Assembly (NCBI GenBank): GCA_028693395.1
Contig: JAQUVJ010000006.1
Span: 1-51,257, forward strand
Direction: 5' to 3'
Source of the DNA: Candidatus Nanoarchaeia archaeon
GTDB lineage: Archaea; Nanobdellota; Nanobdellia; Woesearchaeales; JAQUVJ01
DNA: 51,257 nt
In this document: one piece after another, positions 38,149 to 46,949 of the stretch
How the letters are laid out: each line of letters begins with the position of its first letter
How positions within the stretch are numbered: the stretch's first letter is position 1
Notes under the pieces: generated by a model
What the model was told of the DNA's origin: nothing
Seen by the model: the letters and a program-made list of their open reading frames with translations, nothing else
The model's database searches: none
Made by a program: the position numbers and the translations under genes

Positions 38149-39171
38149 ATGAATAAAACAATAAAAATAACAAAAAAAACAAAAAATAAAAAATCTCAAT
38201 TAGGAGTAGTTGCATCAATCTTAATTACATCTTTAGTTCTATTATTAATGTTTTTTTTTCTTAGCAATTATAGATCACAATCAGAATCAAGTATCGATGA
38301 TCAAAATTGTAAAAACGCTCTTGAAATGTCACGAATAACTCAAAGAAATGATATGTCAGAATGTAAAATGCATACAATAAAAATCAATCAAAAAACATTA
38401 GATAAATTGTACATAAAAAGTAATTTAAATCTACATTCAAAATTAAAAGATGAAGAAGGTCAACCTTATTTTTCTCAAGAAGAAATAAAATCAAATACTT
38501 TCAAGATAAATAAGATAATTGCTGATGAAATGGCTAGAACATGGGCTTTAGTAAATGAAGGAGAAATGAATCCATTTAACAAAAAAGATCTTTTATCTGA
38601 TAGAAATGAAACAAGATATTGTCTTGTTAGTAGTGCAATATATTTTGATGAAGAAGATTTTAAAGACGATAAAAAAATAGAAATACCTTTGGCTTTAAAT
38701 AGTGAATTATTTGGTACTGAATTATTAAAAAATTCTTTTTTTTATTTTCTTTTATATAATAATTATAAAGAAGATAAAGATTTATCATATTTTGATTTCT
38801 TATCAGACGTAGATTCTACATTAGGAAACTATGCAAATGTTGTTTTACCAATATTTCCAGAAAAAAACATTAATACAGATAGAATGTATTATATAATTTA
38901 TAGAAAAACATATTATAAAGAAAACACATTAGATGATGCATTAATTACAGGAATTGTTGGAACAATGATGTTTTCTCAATTAGGTGGAATTGCAGGTTTT
39001 TTAACAAAAGGAGCAACAGCAATAACTTCTGCTACTCAAGCAGTAAAATCTAGTGTTGATATTTTTTTTGAAAAAGGAGTTGATAATTTAATTTTAATAG
39101 ATAATTCATCATATAATGAAAATAAGTTTAAAGAAAGTTCGATATGTGATATTTTTGTAAATATGAAATAA
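38149..39171 (+). CDS. Exported pilin-like protein, paralogue A
   Basis: 340 residues. The N-terminus has a basic stretch, then KKSQLG and a hydrophobic helix (about 20-43), the layout of class III (type IV pilin-like) signal sequences common in DPANN archaea. The bulk should lie outside the cell. It shares with the protein encoded from 39494 a paired-Cys start (CKNAL...C), the block FKINKIIADEMARTWALVNEG-MNPF, a central YC-V motif and YYIIYRKTY. Near about 260-300 is a Gly/Ala-rich hydrophobic segment, possibly a second membrane helix. The family is recognisable as a recurrent uncharacterised Woesearchaeota-type protein, but the function is unknown. It stands in a cassette with other exported proteins, each separated by repeat-rich spacers. 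Confidence 0.82.
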   Translation: MNKTIKITKKTKNKKSQLGVVASILITSLVLLLMFFFLSNYRSQSESSIDDQNCKNALEMSRITQRNDMSECKMHTIKINQKTLDKLYIKSNLNLHSKLKDEEGQPYFSQEEIKSNTFKINKIIADEMARTWALVNEGEMNPFNKKDLLSDRNETRYCLVSSAIYFDEEDFKDDKKIEIPLALNSELFGTELLKNSFFYFLLYNNYKEDKDLSYFDFLSDVDSTLGNYANVVLPIFPEKNINTDRMYYIIYRKTYYKENTLDDALITGIVGTMMFSQLGGIAGFLTKGATAITSATQAVKSSVDIFFEKGVDNLILIDNSSYNENKFKESSICDIFVNMK

Positions 39172-39232
39172 TTTTATTGATATATTTAAATATAATAATA
39201 ACAATTATAAATTATATAAATTATGTAAATTT

Positions 39233-39286
39233 TATTAATGATATTAATTATATTAATGATATTAATTATATTAATGATATTAATTA
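39233..39286 (+). repeat. 18-bp tandem repeat, three exact copies plus one diverged
   Basis: The unit TATTAATGATATTAATTA occurs three times exactly, then once with changes. The unit contains the inverted pair TTAAT and ATTAA, so each copy can fold on itself weakly. Confidence 0.85.
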
Positions 39287-39287
39287 T

Positions 39288-39361
39288 ATTAATGGTATTA
39301 ATAGTATAATAATGAATTAATAATATTAATGGTATTAATAGTATAATAATGAATTAATAAT
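39288..39361 (+). repeat. 37-bp direct repeat, two copies
   Basis: A 37-bp unit beginning ATTAATGGTATTAATAG is repeated in direct orientation with a period of 37 bp. It follows directly on the 18-bp repeat block and probably arose from it. Confidence 0.75.
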
Positions 39362-39493
39362 AATATTGATAATAGTTACAATAAAATAATAAAGATAATT
39401 ATGCAGTATAAAAATATAATAAAAAAAAATATATAAAAAAATATAAAAATAATATTAATAAAGCAATTTAAAAAATAAAAAAATAAGATAAAA

Positions 39494-40504
39494 ATGAAAA
39501 GTAAGAAATCAATGAATTTAATGATTGGAGTTTTAATTGCAATTGCAACAGCAGTAGTTTTATTATCAATTATGAAAGTAATAAGTGACGGATCAAAAGA
39601 TGCTTCAAAAGATGCACTTTGTAAAACAGCTCTTTATAGTTCACAGATTTCTCAAGATTCTTTACTTGTAAATTGTCAAACAAATGTAATTACCATAGAT
39701 CAAGAAATGTTAAATAAAATAAATTTAGATAAATATTTTCAATTACATGAAAGATTAAATAATGAATATTATAATTCAGATAAAAAAAATGGAGATATTA
39801 ATAAAAATGAATTTAAAGTAAATAAAATAATTGCTGATGAAATGGCGAATTTATGGTCAATTGTTTCAGAAGGAAAATTAAAACCTTTTAATAAATTAAC
39901 AATGGAATTATTTGATTTAAGAAATGATGCAGTTAAATATTGTTATGTTAGAAGTTTTATTAGATTTAGAAAATTAAATGATAGAAGTTTATTTGATGAT
40001 AATAAAATTGATTATTCTTTTCCTGAAGATGGTAGCTTAAATAAAAATTCATTAGTTTATTTTATGAATTATAATCCTGTAAGTACAAACAATGACCAAT
40101 CTTATTATAATTATTTAAAAGATGAGGACTCTCCAATTGCAAATTATTTAAGTGTAGTTGTCCCAATAATTAATGAAACAGGAGAAGATCAAATAAGTGA
40201 ATCTGAAGAGTATTATATAATATATAGAAAAACATACATAAATAACAAAGGTGTTCTCTCAGGAAGTGTTTTTGCAGGTTTAGCAACAGCATTAGTTGGA
40301 GGTTTATCTAATAATAAAATAATAAAAACCGCATTAAAAATAGGTGGAAGTGCAATAGCAGTAGAAGGATTATATAGTAATATTAAAGATAGATTAACAG
40401 AAGAAGGAATTGATGAAATCATATTAATAAGTAGTGATTTATTTCAAAAAAATATGAATGAAATTTCATCAGATAATCTTTTATGTACTCATTTCATAAG
40501 TTAA
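39494..40504 (+). CDS. Exported pilin-like protein, paralogue B
   Basis: 336 residues. A short basic start (MKSKKSMN) leads into a hydrophobic helix (about 9-28) and an extracellular domain. The SQ/SN and Lys pattern before the helix fits a class III-like signal, less clearly than in paralogue A. Shared blocks with A are CKTAL...C, FKVNKIIADEMANLWSIVSEG-L-PF, the central YC-V motif, the SPIANYLSVVVPI region and YYIIYRKTY. A Gly/Ala-rich hydrophobic stretch (about 255-285) precedes a C-terminal tail ending near a Cys. The overall identity with A looks moderate, so the duplication is not recent. Function unknown; probably a minor pilin or surface protein. Confidence 0.82.
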   Translation: MKSKKSMNLMIGVLIAIATAVVLLSIMKVISDGSKDASKDALCKTALYSSQISQDSLLVNCQTNVITIDQEMLNKINLDKYFQLHERLNNEYYNSDKKNGDINKNEFKVNKIIADEMANLWSIVSEGKLKPFNKLTMELFDLRNDAVKYCYVRSFIRFRKLNDRSLFDDNKIDYSFPEDGSLNKNSLVYFMNYNPVSTNNDQSYYNYLKDEDSPIANYLSVVVPIINETGEDQISESEEYYIIYRKTYINNKGVLSGSVFAGLATALVGGLSNNKIIKTALKIGGSAIAVEGLYSNIKDRLTEEGIDEIILISSDLFQKNMNEISSDNLLCTHFIS

Positions 40505-40789
40505 TGTTTTTGATAAATAAGAAAAATTAATAATAAACAAACAAAAAATAATAAATAATAATAATAAATAATAAACAATTAATAATAAACAATAAATAAT
40601 AAACAATAAATAATAAACAAAAAAGAAATATAATAAAAAGAAAATAATAAATAATAAACAATAAATAATTATATAAATAAAAAAATAAGAGATAAATAAA
40701 TAAAAAAATAAAAGATTAATAATAAATAAATAAGAAAATAAATAAGAAAATAAATAATAAATAAAAATAAATTATAATAGGTGTTGATA
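40505..40789. other. A-rich low-complexity spacer
   Basis: The spacer is built of repeated AATAATAAACAATAAAT-like words on the plus strand over about 150 bp. Only the GGTG at 40780-40783, six nt before GTG 40790, stands out. I see no gene in it. Confidence 0.55.
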
Positions 40790-40963
40790 GTGAATATTAT
40801 AAAAAAAATAAACAATAAAAAATCTCAGATTTTAGCATGGGACAATCTAGGAAAATATATTATAGGTGCTATAATTATATTAGTATCATTAATAATCATA
40901 GGAATTGTATCAGGAATACTTAGAGGAAACACTAATTTTGCTTTTGATTTATTTAAATGGTAA
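40790..40963 (+). CDS. Small pilin-like single-helix membrane protein
   Basis: 57 residues. After a basic start comes NKKSQILAWDNLGKY and then one hydrophobic helix, the same KKSQ-type start as the protein encoded from 38149. It resembles a minor pilin-like subunit made almost only of its signal and helix. GGTG at 40780-40783 lies 6 nt before GTG 40790, which I prefer as the start; GTG 40781 is the longer alternative. It lies 15 bp before another tiny membrane protein, probably in one transcript. Confidence 0.7.
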   Translation: MNIIKKINNKKSQILAWDNLGKYIIGAIIILVSLIIIGIVSGILRGNTNFAFDLFKW

Positions 40964-40978
40964 AGTGGATGATCATAA

Positions 40979-41095
40979 ATGGATGATGATTTTAGTATAA
41001 TGACTTGGTTGAGTAATACAAATTCAATTATTTTTTGGATTTTATTTTTAGTTGTTATTGCGTTTATAGTTTTAAGAAAGATTTTCTTTATTTAA
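40979..41095 (+). CDS. Tiny single-pass membrane protein (38 aa)
   Basis: The frame starts at ATG 40979 and reads MDDDFSIMTWLSN, then a hydrophobic helix rich in Ile, Leu, Val and Phe, then a short LRKIFFI end. GTGG at 40965-40968 is a plausible ribosome-binding site about 10 nt upstream. It follows the 57-residue pilin-like gene after 15 bp. The acid N-terminus and positive end suggest the N-terminus lies outside. Its size makes the call tentative, but the hydrophobic pattern and spacing support a real gene. Confidence 0.55.
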   Translation: MDDDFSIMTWLSNTNSIIFWILFLVVIAFIVLRKIFFI

Positions 41096-41160
41096 TGTAA
41101 TATTTATTTATTATTATTTATTTATTATTATTTATTGTTTATTTTTATATAATTATTTTA

Positions 41161-41262
41161 TTATTATTTATTTATCATTATTTTATTTTTGTTTTTATTA
41201 TTTATTTATCATTATTTTATTTTTGTTTTTATTATTTATTTATCATTATTTTATTTTTGTTT
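41161..41262 (+). repeat. 34-bp tandem repeat, three copies
   Basis: The unit begins TTATTATTTATTTATCATTA and includes TTTTATTTTTG. It recurs with an exact period of 34 bp three times, and a fourth copy begins. It is intergenic and T-rich, and could multiply transcription-termination tracts. Confidence 0.85.
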
Positions 41263-41401
41263 TTATTATTATGTTAATTAATTTATTTTATTATTATGTT
41301 AATTATTTTTATATAATTATTATTATATTAATATTAATTTAAGCATTATATTCATTAAGTTTCAAATATATTAAAAAAGTTGCAATCATTAAAAATAAAT
41401 C

Positions 41402-41410
41402 TTTATATAT
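41402..41410 (+). promoter_or_regulatory. TATA box of bud32
   Basis: TTTATATAT is centred about 26 bp before 41432, so the transcript would start just before the GGTG at 41433-41436 and have a leader of only about 10 nt before TTG 41443. Confidence 0.5.
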
Positions 41411-41442
41411 AATGTTAAATTTTATTTGTATAGGTGAAATTT

Positions 41443-42279
41443 TTGGAAAAAATAGGTCAAGGTGCAGAAGCAGAAATTTATAAGATATCTATATCAGAAA
41501 TAGATGATATTTCTAAAAGAGATGCCTATGAAAAATTGATTGATGATTCTAAAAATATTTATCTAAATAGTGAAAATTTTGATAATACTGATGATATTAA
41601 TAATGATAATAATATTAATAATAATCATAATAAAAATAATATTGATAACAAAAATAGTAATAATAATGATAACAACAATAATTTAAATAATCAGAAAGAA
41701 TTAACGAATAAAAATAAAAACATAAATCTAGAAAAATATTTTATAAGAAAAACAAGAATTAAAAAAAATTATAGAATAGAAGAAATTGATGAAGAACTAA
41801 GAAAATCAAGAACAAAAAGAGAATATAATATTTTAAATAAAATCTCTAAATATGAATTTTCTCCTAAAGTTTATTCAAAAAGTGATTATGATATTGAAAT
41901 GGAGTATATTTTTGGAGAAAAATTAAAAAAGGAAATCAATTTTAATAATTATAAGTCTTTTATGAAAAAAATCGGTGAAGATGTTGCAATATTACATAAC
42001 AATGATATAATTCATGGAGATTTGACAACAAGTAATATGATTTTTAATAATGGAAAATTATTTTTCATAGATTTTGGATTATCAATAGTTTCAAAAAAAA
42101 TAGAAGATAAGGCAGTTGATATTCATTTATTTAGACAAAACTTTGAATCAACTCATAATGAATTATTTAAAGAAGGTTTTGATATATTTTTAAAAAATTA
42201 TTATAAAAACGTAGAAAATTCACAAGAAATAAAAAATAGATTCGAAGAAGTTGAAAAAAGAGGAAGAAATAAGCATTAG
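41443..42279 (+). CDS. bud32: Bud32 / Kae1-associated protein kinase
   Basis: 278 residues. Bud32 (PRPK) is an atypical kinase/ATPase of the KEOPS complex, which with Kae1 makes the t6A modification on tRNAs. The N-terminus MEKIGQGAEAEIY is the family's Gly-rich start. KKNYR, EEIDEELRKSRTKRE and the catalytic HGDLTTSNM (from H191) follow, then FIDFGLS (D210), EDKAVDIHLF and the terminal KRGR. All kinase residues visible are intact. An Asn-rich low-complexity insertion fills about 46-93, in the N-lobe before the KTRIKK segment. Start choice: GGTG at 41433-41436 lies 6 nt before TTG 41443, and the protein then begins like other Bud32 proteins; GTG 41434 is the alternative. It is the first gene of a unit with valS. 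Kae1 is not in the window and not fused. Confidence 0.92.
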   Translation: MEKIGQGAEAEIYKISISEIDDISKRDAYEKLIDDSKNIYLNSENFDNTDDINNDNNINNNHNKNNIDNKNSNNNDNNNNLNNQKELTNKNKNINLEKYFIRKTRIKKNYRIEEIDEELRKSRTKREYNILNKISKYEFSPKVYSKSDYDIEMEYIFGEKLKKEINFNNYKSFMKKIGEDVAILHNNDIIHGDLTTSNMIFNNGKLFFIDFGLSIVSKKIEDKAVDIHLFRQNFESTHNELFKEGFDIFLKNYYKNVENSQEIKNRFEEVEKRGRNKH

Positions 42280-42289
42280 TGGTGATAAA

Positions 42290-44758
42290 ATGGTAAGTTA
42301 TGAAGCAAGAGATGTAGAAAAGGAAGTTTTAGATTTATGGCAAAATAAAAAGATTTTTTCTTTTGATAAAAATAATAATGGAAAAGTCTATTCAGTTGAT
42401 ACACCACCACCAACAGTCTCTGGTAAAATGCATATTGGTCATGCTTTTGGATATATTCAACATGATGCAATTATTAGATTTAAAAGAATGAAGGGATATA
42501 ATGTTTTCTTCCCATTTGGAACTGATGATAATGGTCTTCCTACAGAAAAACTTGTTGAAAAAGAAAATAAGTTAAAGGCTTCTTTGATGGATAGACAAGA
42601 ATTTATTAAATTGTGTAATAGTTATTTAGAAAATCATTTAGGTGAATTTGTTCAAGATTGGAAAAATATAGGTGTTAGTGCAGATTTCGATCTTTGTACA
42701 TCAACTATTTCAAAAGATGTAATAAAATTGTCTCAAAGATCTTTTATTGATTTGTATGAAAAACAAAGAGAATATAGAAAAAAGGCTCCAACTATGTGGT
42801 GTCCTGTTTGTGAAACTGCTATTTCTCAAGTTGAATTAGAAGATGTCGAAGTTGATTCTACATTTAATGATATTGTTTTTAAAGTTGAAATGCAAGAAGG
42901 AAAATTTGAAGATTTGATTATTGCAACAACAAGACCAGAATTATTACCTTCAATTGTTGCTGTTTTTGTTAATCCACAAGATAAAAGATATGAAAAATAT
43001 GTTGGAAAGAATATAATTAGTCCGTATTTTAATGATAAAGTTGTAATTATGTCTGATGATAAAGTTGATATGCAAAAAGGAACAGGAGTTGTTATGTGTT
43101 GTACTTTTGGAGATCAAACTGATATTGAATGGTATAGAAAATATAATTTAGAATTAAAGGTTTCTTTTACAAAAGATGGAAAAATGACATCTTTAGGTAG
43201 AGAATTTGAAGGATTAAAAATAAAAGATGCAAGAAAAGCAATAATTGAAAAATTGAAAGAAGAAAAATTATTAGTAAATCAAAAACCTATAAAACATATG
43301 GTTAATGTTCATGAAAGATGTGGAACAGAAATTGAGATATTAGATTCTTATCAATGGTTTATTAAATACTTAGATTTAAAAGAAAAATTTTTAGAAATTG
43401 GAGAAGAGTTAAATTGGTATCCATTACATTTGAAAAATAGATATGATAATTGGGTAAAAGGACTCCAATGGGATTGGTGTATATCAAGACAAAGATTTTT
43501 TGGAATTCCATTTCCTGTATGGTATTGTCAAGATTGTGAAGAAGTAATAATTGCTCCAAAAGAAAACCTTCCAGTTGATCCAACAAAAGACAAATGTCAT
43601 TTAGATAAATGTCCTAAATGTGGTTCAAAAAATATTGTAGGAGAAAAAGATGTTTTAGACACATGGGCAACATCATCATTAACACCACAGATTTATAAGA
43701 GTTTAATAGGAAAAGATTTTAACGATGTAGAAATATATTCTCAAAGATTTCAAGGACATGATATAATTTCTTTTTGGTTATTTAACACTATTGTAAAATC
43801 ATATTTACATAATCAACAAAGACCATGGGACAATGTTGCAATAAATGGATGGGTTTTAGATAGTCAAGGAAAAAAGATGGCAAAAAGTAAAGGAAATGTT
43901 ATTGATCCAAGAATTTATTTAGAAAAATATAGTGCTGATATGATGAGATATTGGGCATCTAGTAATAAATTAGGAGATGATGTTCCTTTTAAAGAAAATG
44001 AATTTATTGCAGGTAAAAAAACATTAAACAAATTATGGAATGCTTTAAATTTTGTTTTCATGAACGTAGATGCAAGTATTGGAATCTTTGATTATAATCA
44101 AAATGAAGAATTCGAAAAACTAGAGTCATATAATAAATGGATTATATCAAATCTTGAAAAAACAATAAAAGAAATGACTTTATATTATGAAAATTTTGAA
44201 TTATCAAAAGCAAAAGCATCATGGGAAAAATTCTTTTGGACATATTTTTGTGATAATTATTTAGAAATGGTAAAAGATTTCTTTTTTAATCCTGAAAAAT
44301 ATAAATCAAAAGAAGTAGAAGAAACAAAAAAGATATTAATAACAATTTCATATAGAATAGTTCAATTAGTATCTCCAATTTTATCTTTTATTACTGAAAA
44401 GATTTATCAAGAATATTTTTATAAAAAAGCAAATGATTTTACAAAAGAATCTATTCATTTAACATTGATTCCTGAATATAATGAAGTAATTATTGGTAAT
44501 GAAATGATTGATGATGAAAATATATTAATAAATTTCATTAGTGAAATTAGAAAATATAAAAATAACAATAAATTATCATTAAAAGAAGAATTGAAAAAAG
44601 TAAAAATAAAAACAGGAGAAAAAGAAATTAATTTTTTGAAATTGTTTGAAGAAATTTTAAAATCAACTTTAAAAATAAATTCAATTGAATTTGAGATAAT
44701 ATCAAACAAACAAAGAGATGAAATGGAAAATAAATTTATGATTGATGTTGATTTATAA
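42290..44758 (+). CDS. valS: Valyl-tRNA synthetase
   Basis: 822 residues. A class I enzyme that charges tRNA-Val in the cytoplasm. The catalytic HIGHA motif lies at 48-52, inside PPPTVSGKMHIGHAFGY, which is typical of ValRS. The KMSKS loop reads KMAKS at 529-533, followed by KGNVIDP. The CP1 editing domain carries TTRPELLPS. Cys pairs at MWCPVC and at WYCQDC...CPKC form zinc-ribbon-like elements, and DTWATSS matches the ValRS tryptophan region. The C-terminal anticodon-binding domain is short compared with bacterial enzymes, as in other archaea. GGTG at 42281-42284 lies 5 nt before ATG 42290 and just after the bud32 stop, so the two genes are probably co-transcribed. An in-frame ATG at 42251 inside bud32 is less likely. 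Confidence 0.95.
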   Translation: MVSYEARDVEKEVLDLWQNKKIFSFDKNNNGKVYSVDTPPPTVSGKMHIGHAFGYIQHDAIIRFKRMKGYNVFFPFGTDDNGLPTEKLVEKENKLKASLMDRQEFIKLCNSYLENHLGEFVQDWKNIGVSADFDLCTSTISKDVIKLSQRSFIDLYEKQREYRKKAPTMWCPVCETAISQVELEDVEVDSTFNDIVFKVEMQEGKFEDLIIATTRPELLPSIVAVFVNPQDKRYEKYVGKNIISPYFNDKVVIMSDDKVDMQKGTGVVMCCTFGDQTDIEWYRKYNLELKVSFTKDGKMTSLGREFEGLKIKDARKAIIEKLKEEKLLVNQKPIKHMVNVHERCGTEIEILDSYQWFIKYLDLKEKFLEIGEELNWYPLHLKNRYDNWVKGLQWDWCISRQRFFGIPFPVWYCQDCEEVIIAPKENLPVDPTKDKCHLDKCPKCGSKNIVGEKDVLDTWATSSLTPQIYKSLIGKDFNDVEIYSQRFQGHDIISFWLFNTIVKSYLHNQQRPWDNVAINGWVLDSQGKKMAKSKGNVIDPRIYLEKYSADMMRYWASSNKLGDDVPFKENEFIAGKKTLNKLWNALNFVFMNVDASIGIFDYNQNEEFEKLESYNKWIISNLEKTIKEMTLYYENFELSKAKASWEKFFWTYFCDNYLEMVKDFFFNPEKYKSKEVEETKKILITISYRIVQLVSPILSFITEKIYQEYFYKKANDFTKESIHLTLIPEYNEVIIGNEMIDDENILINFISEIRKYKNNNKLSLKEELKKVKIKTGEKEINFLKLFEEILKSTLKINSIEFEIISNKQRDEMENKFMIDVDL

Positions 44759-44780
44759 AATAATCATATTTTGTTTTTCA

Positions 44781-44790
44781 TAAATATTTA
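44781..44790 (+). promoter_or_regulatory. Possible TATA box of pcn
   Basis: TAAATATTTA lies about 63 bp before the ATG, which would give a leader of about 35 nt holding the GGTGGG site at 44840-44845. The AT-rich background makes the call weak. Confidence 0.3.
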
Positions 44791-44848
44791 AATAATAAAT
44801 GTGTTAAATAAAATTAATAACAAAAATAATAATTAATAAGGTGGGAAA

Positions 44849-45601
44849 ATGAAAATAGTAATAAGTGATTCAAGGGTTTTTAGAGAATCCATATATATTA
44901 TATCAGAGATTGTAACAGAGGCAAGATTCTTGTTTAAAGATGAAGGAGTTGAATTAATAAGTACAGACCCAGGAAATATTTCTATGGTTGAATTTAAGGC
45001 TCCAAAATCATTTTTTGATGTCTATGAAATAAATAAGACTGATGGAAATGAACAAGAAGAAGTTTGTTTTGATATTTCAAGGTTAAAGGAAATTTTTAAA
45101 AGAATAAAAACAAATAATTCTTTAACTTTAGAAACTACTCAAAATAAATTACAAATAATTATTGAAGGTGCTTCTAAAAAGACATTTAGTTTACCATTAT
45201 TAACTTTAGATGTTGCAAATAGAAAAGTTCCAGATTTAAGTTATAATTATTCTATAAAAATGCCATCAAGTTTATTAACTGAGAGTTTGGAAGATATTTC
45301 ATTAATGGGAGATGTTATTGTTTTTGAAGTAAATGATAAGAAAATTTATTTTAGAACACCAGAAAATTCAATGAGCTCAGGAAAAATTGAATTTGAACAA
45401 AATGATGTAATAAAGATTTTAGGAGATGTTGAAGATAAAAACGAAGCTTATTTTTCAATTGAATATTTAAAAAAGATGGTTGGTGCAAGTAAAATTAGTC
45501 CAACTGTCGAAGTCAAATTTAAAGATTCTTATCCTTTAACATTGGTTTATAAAGAGGATGTAAGTATTAGATTTATTCTTGCTCCAAGACAAAAAGATTA
45601 A
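44849..45601 (+). CDS. pcn: DNA polymerase sliding clamp PCNA
   Basis: 250 residues, the normal archaeal PCNA length. A ring of three subunits encircles DNA and tethers polymerase, FEN1, ligase and other PIP-box proteins. Seen features are the N-terminal clamp domain with FLFKDEGVELISTDPGNISMV, the interdomain region SLPLLTLDV followed by PDLSYNYSIKMPSS, and the C-terminal LAPRQKD, which matches the LAPR end that binds PIP boxes. GGTG lies 5 nt before the ATG. The gene has its own short upstream spacer and a T-tract end, and faces the reverse-strand radical-SAM gene. Some insertion of acidic residues (TDGNEQEE) occurs near 73-80. Confidence 0.95.
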   Translation: MKIVISDSRVFRESIYIISEIVTEARFLFKDEGVELISTDPGNISMVEFKAPKSFFDVYEINKTDGNEQEEVCFDISRLKEIFKRIKTNNSLTLETTQNKLQIIIEGASKKTFSLPLLTLDVANRKVPDLSYNYSIKMPSSLLTESLEDISLMGDVIVFEVNDKKIYFRTPENSMSSGKIEFEQNDVIKILGDVEDKNEAYFSIEYLKKMVGASKISPTVEVKFKDSYPLTLVYKEDVSIRFILAPRQKD

Positions 45602-45680
45602 TTATTTTTTTATTTTTATTTTATAATTTTTAATATTAATCATTATTTTTCTTTATTTTTATTTTCTTGATTTTTATTTT
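45600..45680 (+). terminator. Oligo-T terminator region after pcn
   Basis: Several T-tracts of four to seven follow the stop codon on the coding strand. The spacer to 45896 separates two convergent genes and holds nothing else I can identify; A-tracts near 45850 may serve the reverse-strand gene. Confidence 0.45.
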
Positions 45681-45896
45681 TTTATAAATTTAAAAATGAA
45701 TTATTATTATTTTTATATTAATTATGTTTTTTTTTTATTTTTATTTTAATTATGTATAATTTTTTTATATTTTTATTTTAATTACAAAAAGAGTTATTAT
45801 AATTTTTTATGATAACATTATTTTTTATATATTTACTTTTTATTTTAATAATAAAAAAATAGATTTATTTTATTAATTTTTTTCAATATTTTTTTA

Positions 45897-46595
45897 TTAA
45901 AAATACTTTCTAATTTCAGTATTTATATTGTAAGAATTTGCAATTTCTTTTAATTCATTTAATAATTTTAAACTTGTATTTGGAATTTTTTTAAAGTCAG
46001 GATCTAAAGTTTCTTTGTTTAAGAATTGTTGTAAATAAAGTGTTTTTTTTGTTGATTTTATTAAATTGAATATTTTTTTGTAAAATTTAATATCATCAGA
46101 AAAACAAGTTAATCTATATTCTCCTTTTATATTTGATTTTTCAAATATTTCTATAGATTCTAATTGTTTGTTGTATAAATCTATACCGCAGATTTTTTTA
46201 TAATTATTTGAATCAGATTTTAAATCCATTGCAATATAATCTATCATATTTGAATCTATGATTTTTTTTAATTGAATAGGAAGTGATCCATTCGTGTCTA
46301 ATTTTATATCAAGATTTAGAGCTTTTAAAGGTTTTATGTATTCTATTAAATCATTGTTTAATAATGGTTCGCCGCCTGTAAAAGTTACTCCATTTATCAT
46401 TTTAAGATTTTTTTTTATGTATTCTAAGATTTTATTGAAATCAATTTCATCAATTTTGTTATTATTTTCTGGTAAAACAAGTTCTTTATTATGACAAAAA
46501 CCACATCTAAGATTACAACCAAAAGTAAAGATTATTGGAGAGATATGGTTTGGAAAGTCCATTAATGATGAGTTTTGAAAGTATGCGATTTTCAT
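45897..46595 (-). CDS. Radical-SAM activating protein of anaerobic ribonucleotide reductase (NrdG-type)
   Basis: 232 residues. Radical-SAM enzymes of this type generate the glycyl radical on the anaerobic (class III) ribonucleotide reductase. The Fe4S4 motif CNLRCGFC has Cys at 27, 31 and 34, preceded by MDFPNHISPIIFTFG, close to the usual DYPGKISAVIFTQG of the archaeal/bacterial NrdG2 group. CHNKELV and GVTFTGGEPLL (SAM-binding GGE) and LDTNGS follow. The barrel is complete and the length is normal. The reductase gene itself is not in the window. On the reverse strand a TATA-like AAATATTATAAAA lies about 22 bp before the start. It indicates anaerobic dNTP synthesis. Confidence 0.9.
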   Translation of the reverse strand: MKIAYFQNSSLMDFPNHISPIIFTFGCNLRCGFCHNKELVLPENNNKIDEIDFNKILEYIKKNLKMINGVTFTGGEPLLNNDLIEYIKPLKALNLDIKLDTNGSLPIQLKKIIDSNMIDYIAMDLKSDSNNYKKICGIDLYNKQLESIEIFEKSNIKGEYRLTCFSDDIKFYKKIFNLIKSTKKTLYLQQFLNKETLDPDFKKIPNTSLKLLNELKEIANSYNINTEIRKYF

Positions 46596-46949
46596 ATATT
46601 TTTTTTATTTTTTTATAATATTTAAGATTATAGGATATAAGAAATATAATATTAAGATTGTATTTTTTAGGATATAGTATTTTTGTATTGTTATTCTTTT
46701 TTAATTTTATATTTTTATGTTTTTTAATTGATTAATATAAATATTAATATTTTTTATTTTTTTAATTTTATTTTTTATTTTTAATATTTATTTATTGATT
46801 ATCCTATTATTGTCATATATTTTTTAGTTTTATATTATTATTATTATTATTATTATTATTAAGAAAATAAAAAAAAGAAGTAGTAATCATTAATAAGTAA
46901 TGAAACAAAATTATAAAAAGGGATAATATAATAAGAATTAGGTGTTAAG
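46596..46949. other. Divergent promoter region
   Basis: This spacer separates the reverse-strand radical-SAM gene from the forward membrane-protein gene. It holds a weak reverse-strand TATA element at about 46611-46623 and a forward one at 46910-46918. Between them is AT-rich sequence with a repeated AGGATATA word (about 46632 and 46668). No gene was seen. Confidence 0.55.
46910..46918 (+). promoter_or_regulatory. TATA box of the 46950 membrane protein gene
   Basis: ATTATAAAA is centred about 36 bp before ATG 46950, so transcription would begin near 46940, right at the GGTG at 46941-46944. The GGTG is 5 nt from the ATG. Confidence 0.45.

Larger units (their letters stand above)
39172..39493. 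other. Repeat-rich spacer between the pilin-like paralogues
   Basis: The spacer holds two tandem-repeat blocks (listed separately) and an A-rich 120-bp stretch before the ATG at 39494. No SD-like GGTG is present, and no TATA box can be told apart from the AT background. Confidence 0.6.
41096..41442. other. T-rich repeat spacer before bud32
   Basis: T-rich sequence after the small membrane genes gives ample oligo-T termination and contains a 34-bp tandem repeat (listed). The last 45 bp hold the bud32 promoter and GGTG site. No other gene was seen. Confidence 0.6.

Noticed and set aside
39233-39361. Intergenic direct repeats as a CRISPR array or origin iterons
   Set aside because: The repeats are contiguous, AT-only and degenerate, with no unique spacers and no replication initiator gene nearby.
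40979-40990. TGATGA word as a C/D-box guide RNA
   Set aside because: No D box (CTGA) or second C'/D' pair lies at the right distance, and the word encodes Asp repeats in a small gene.
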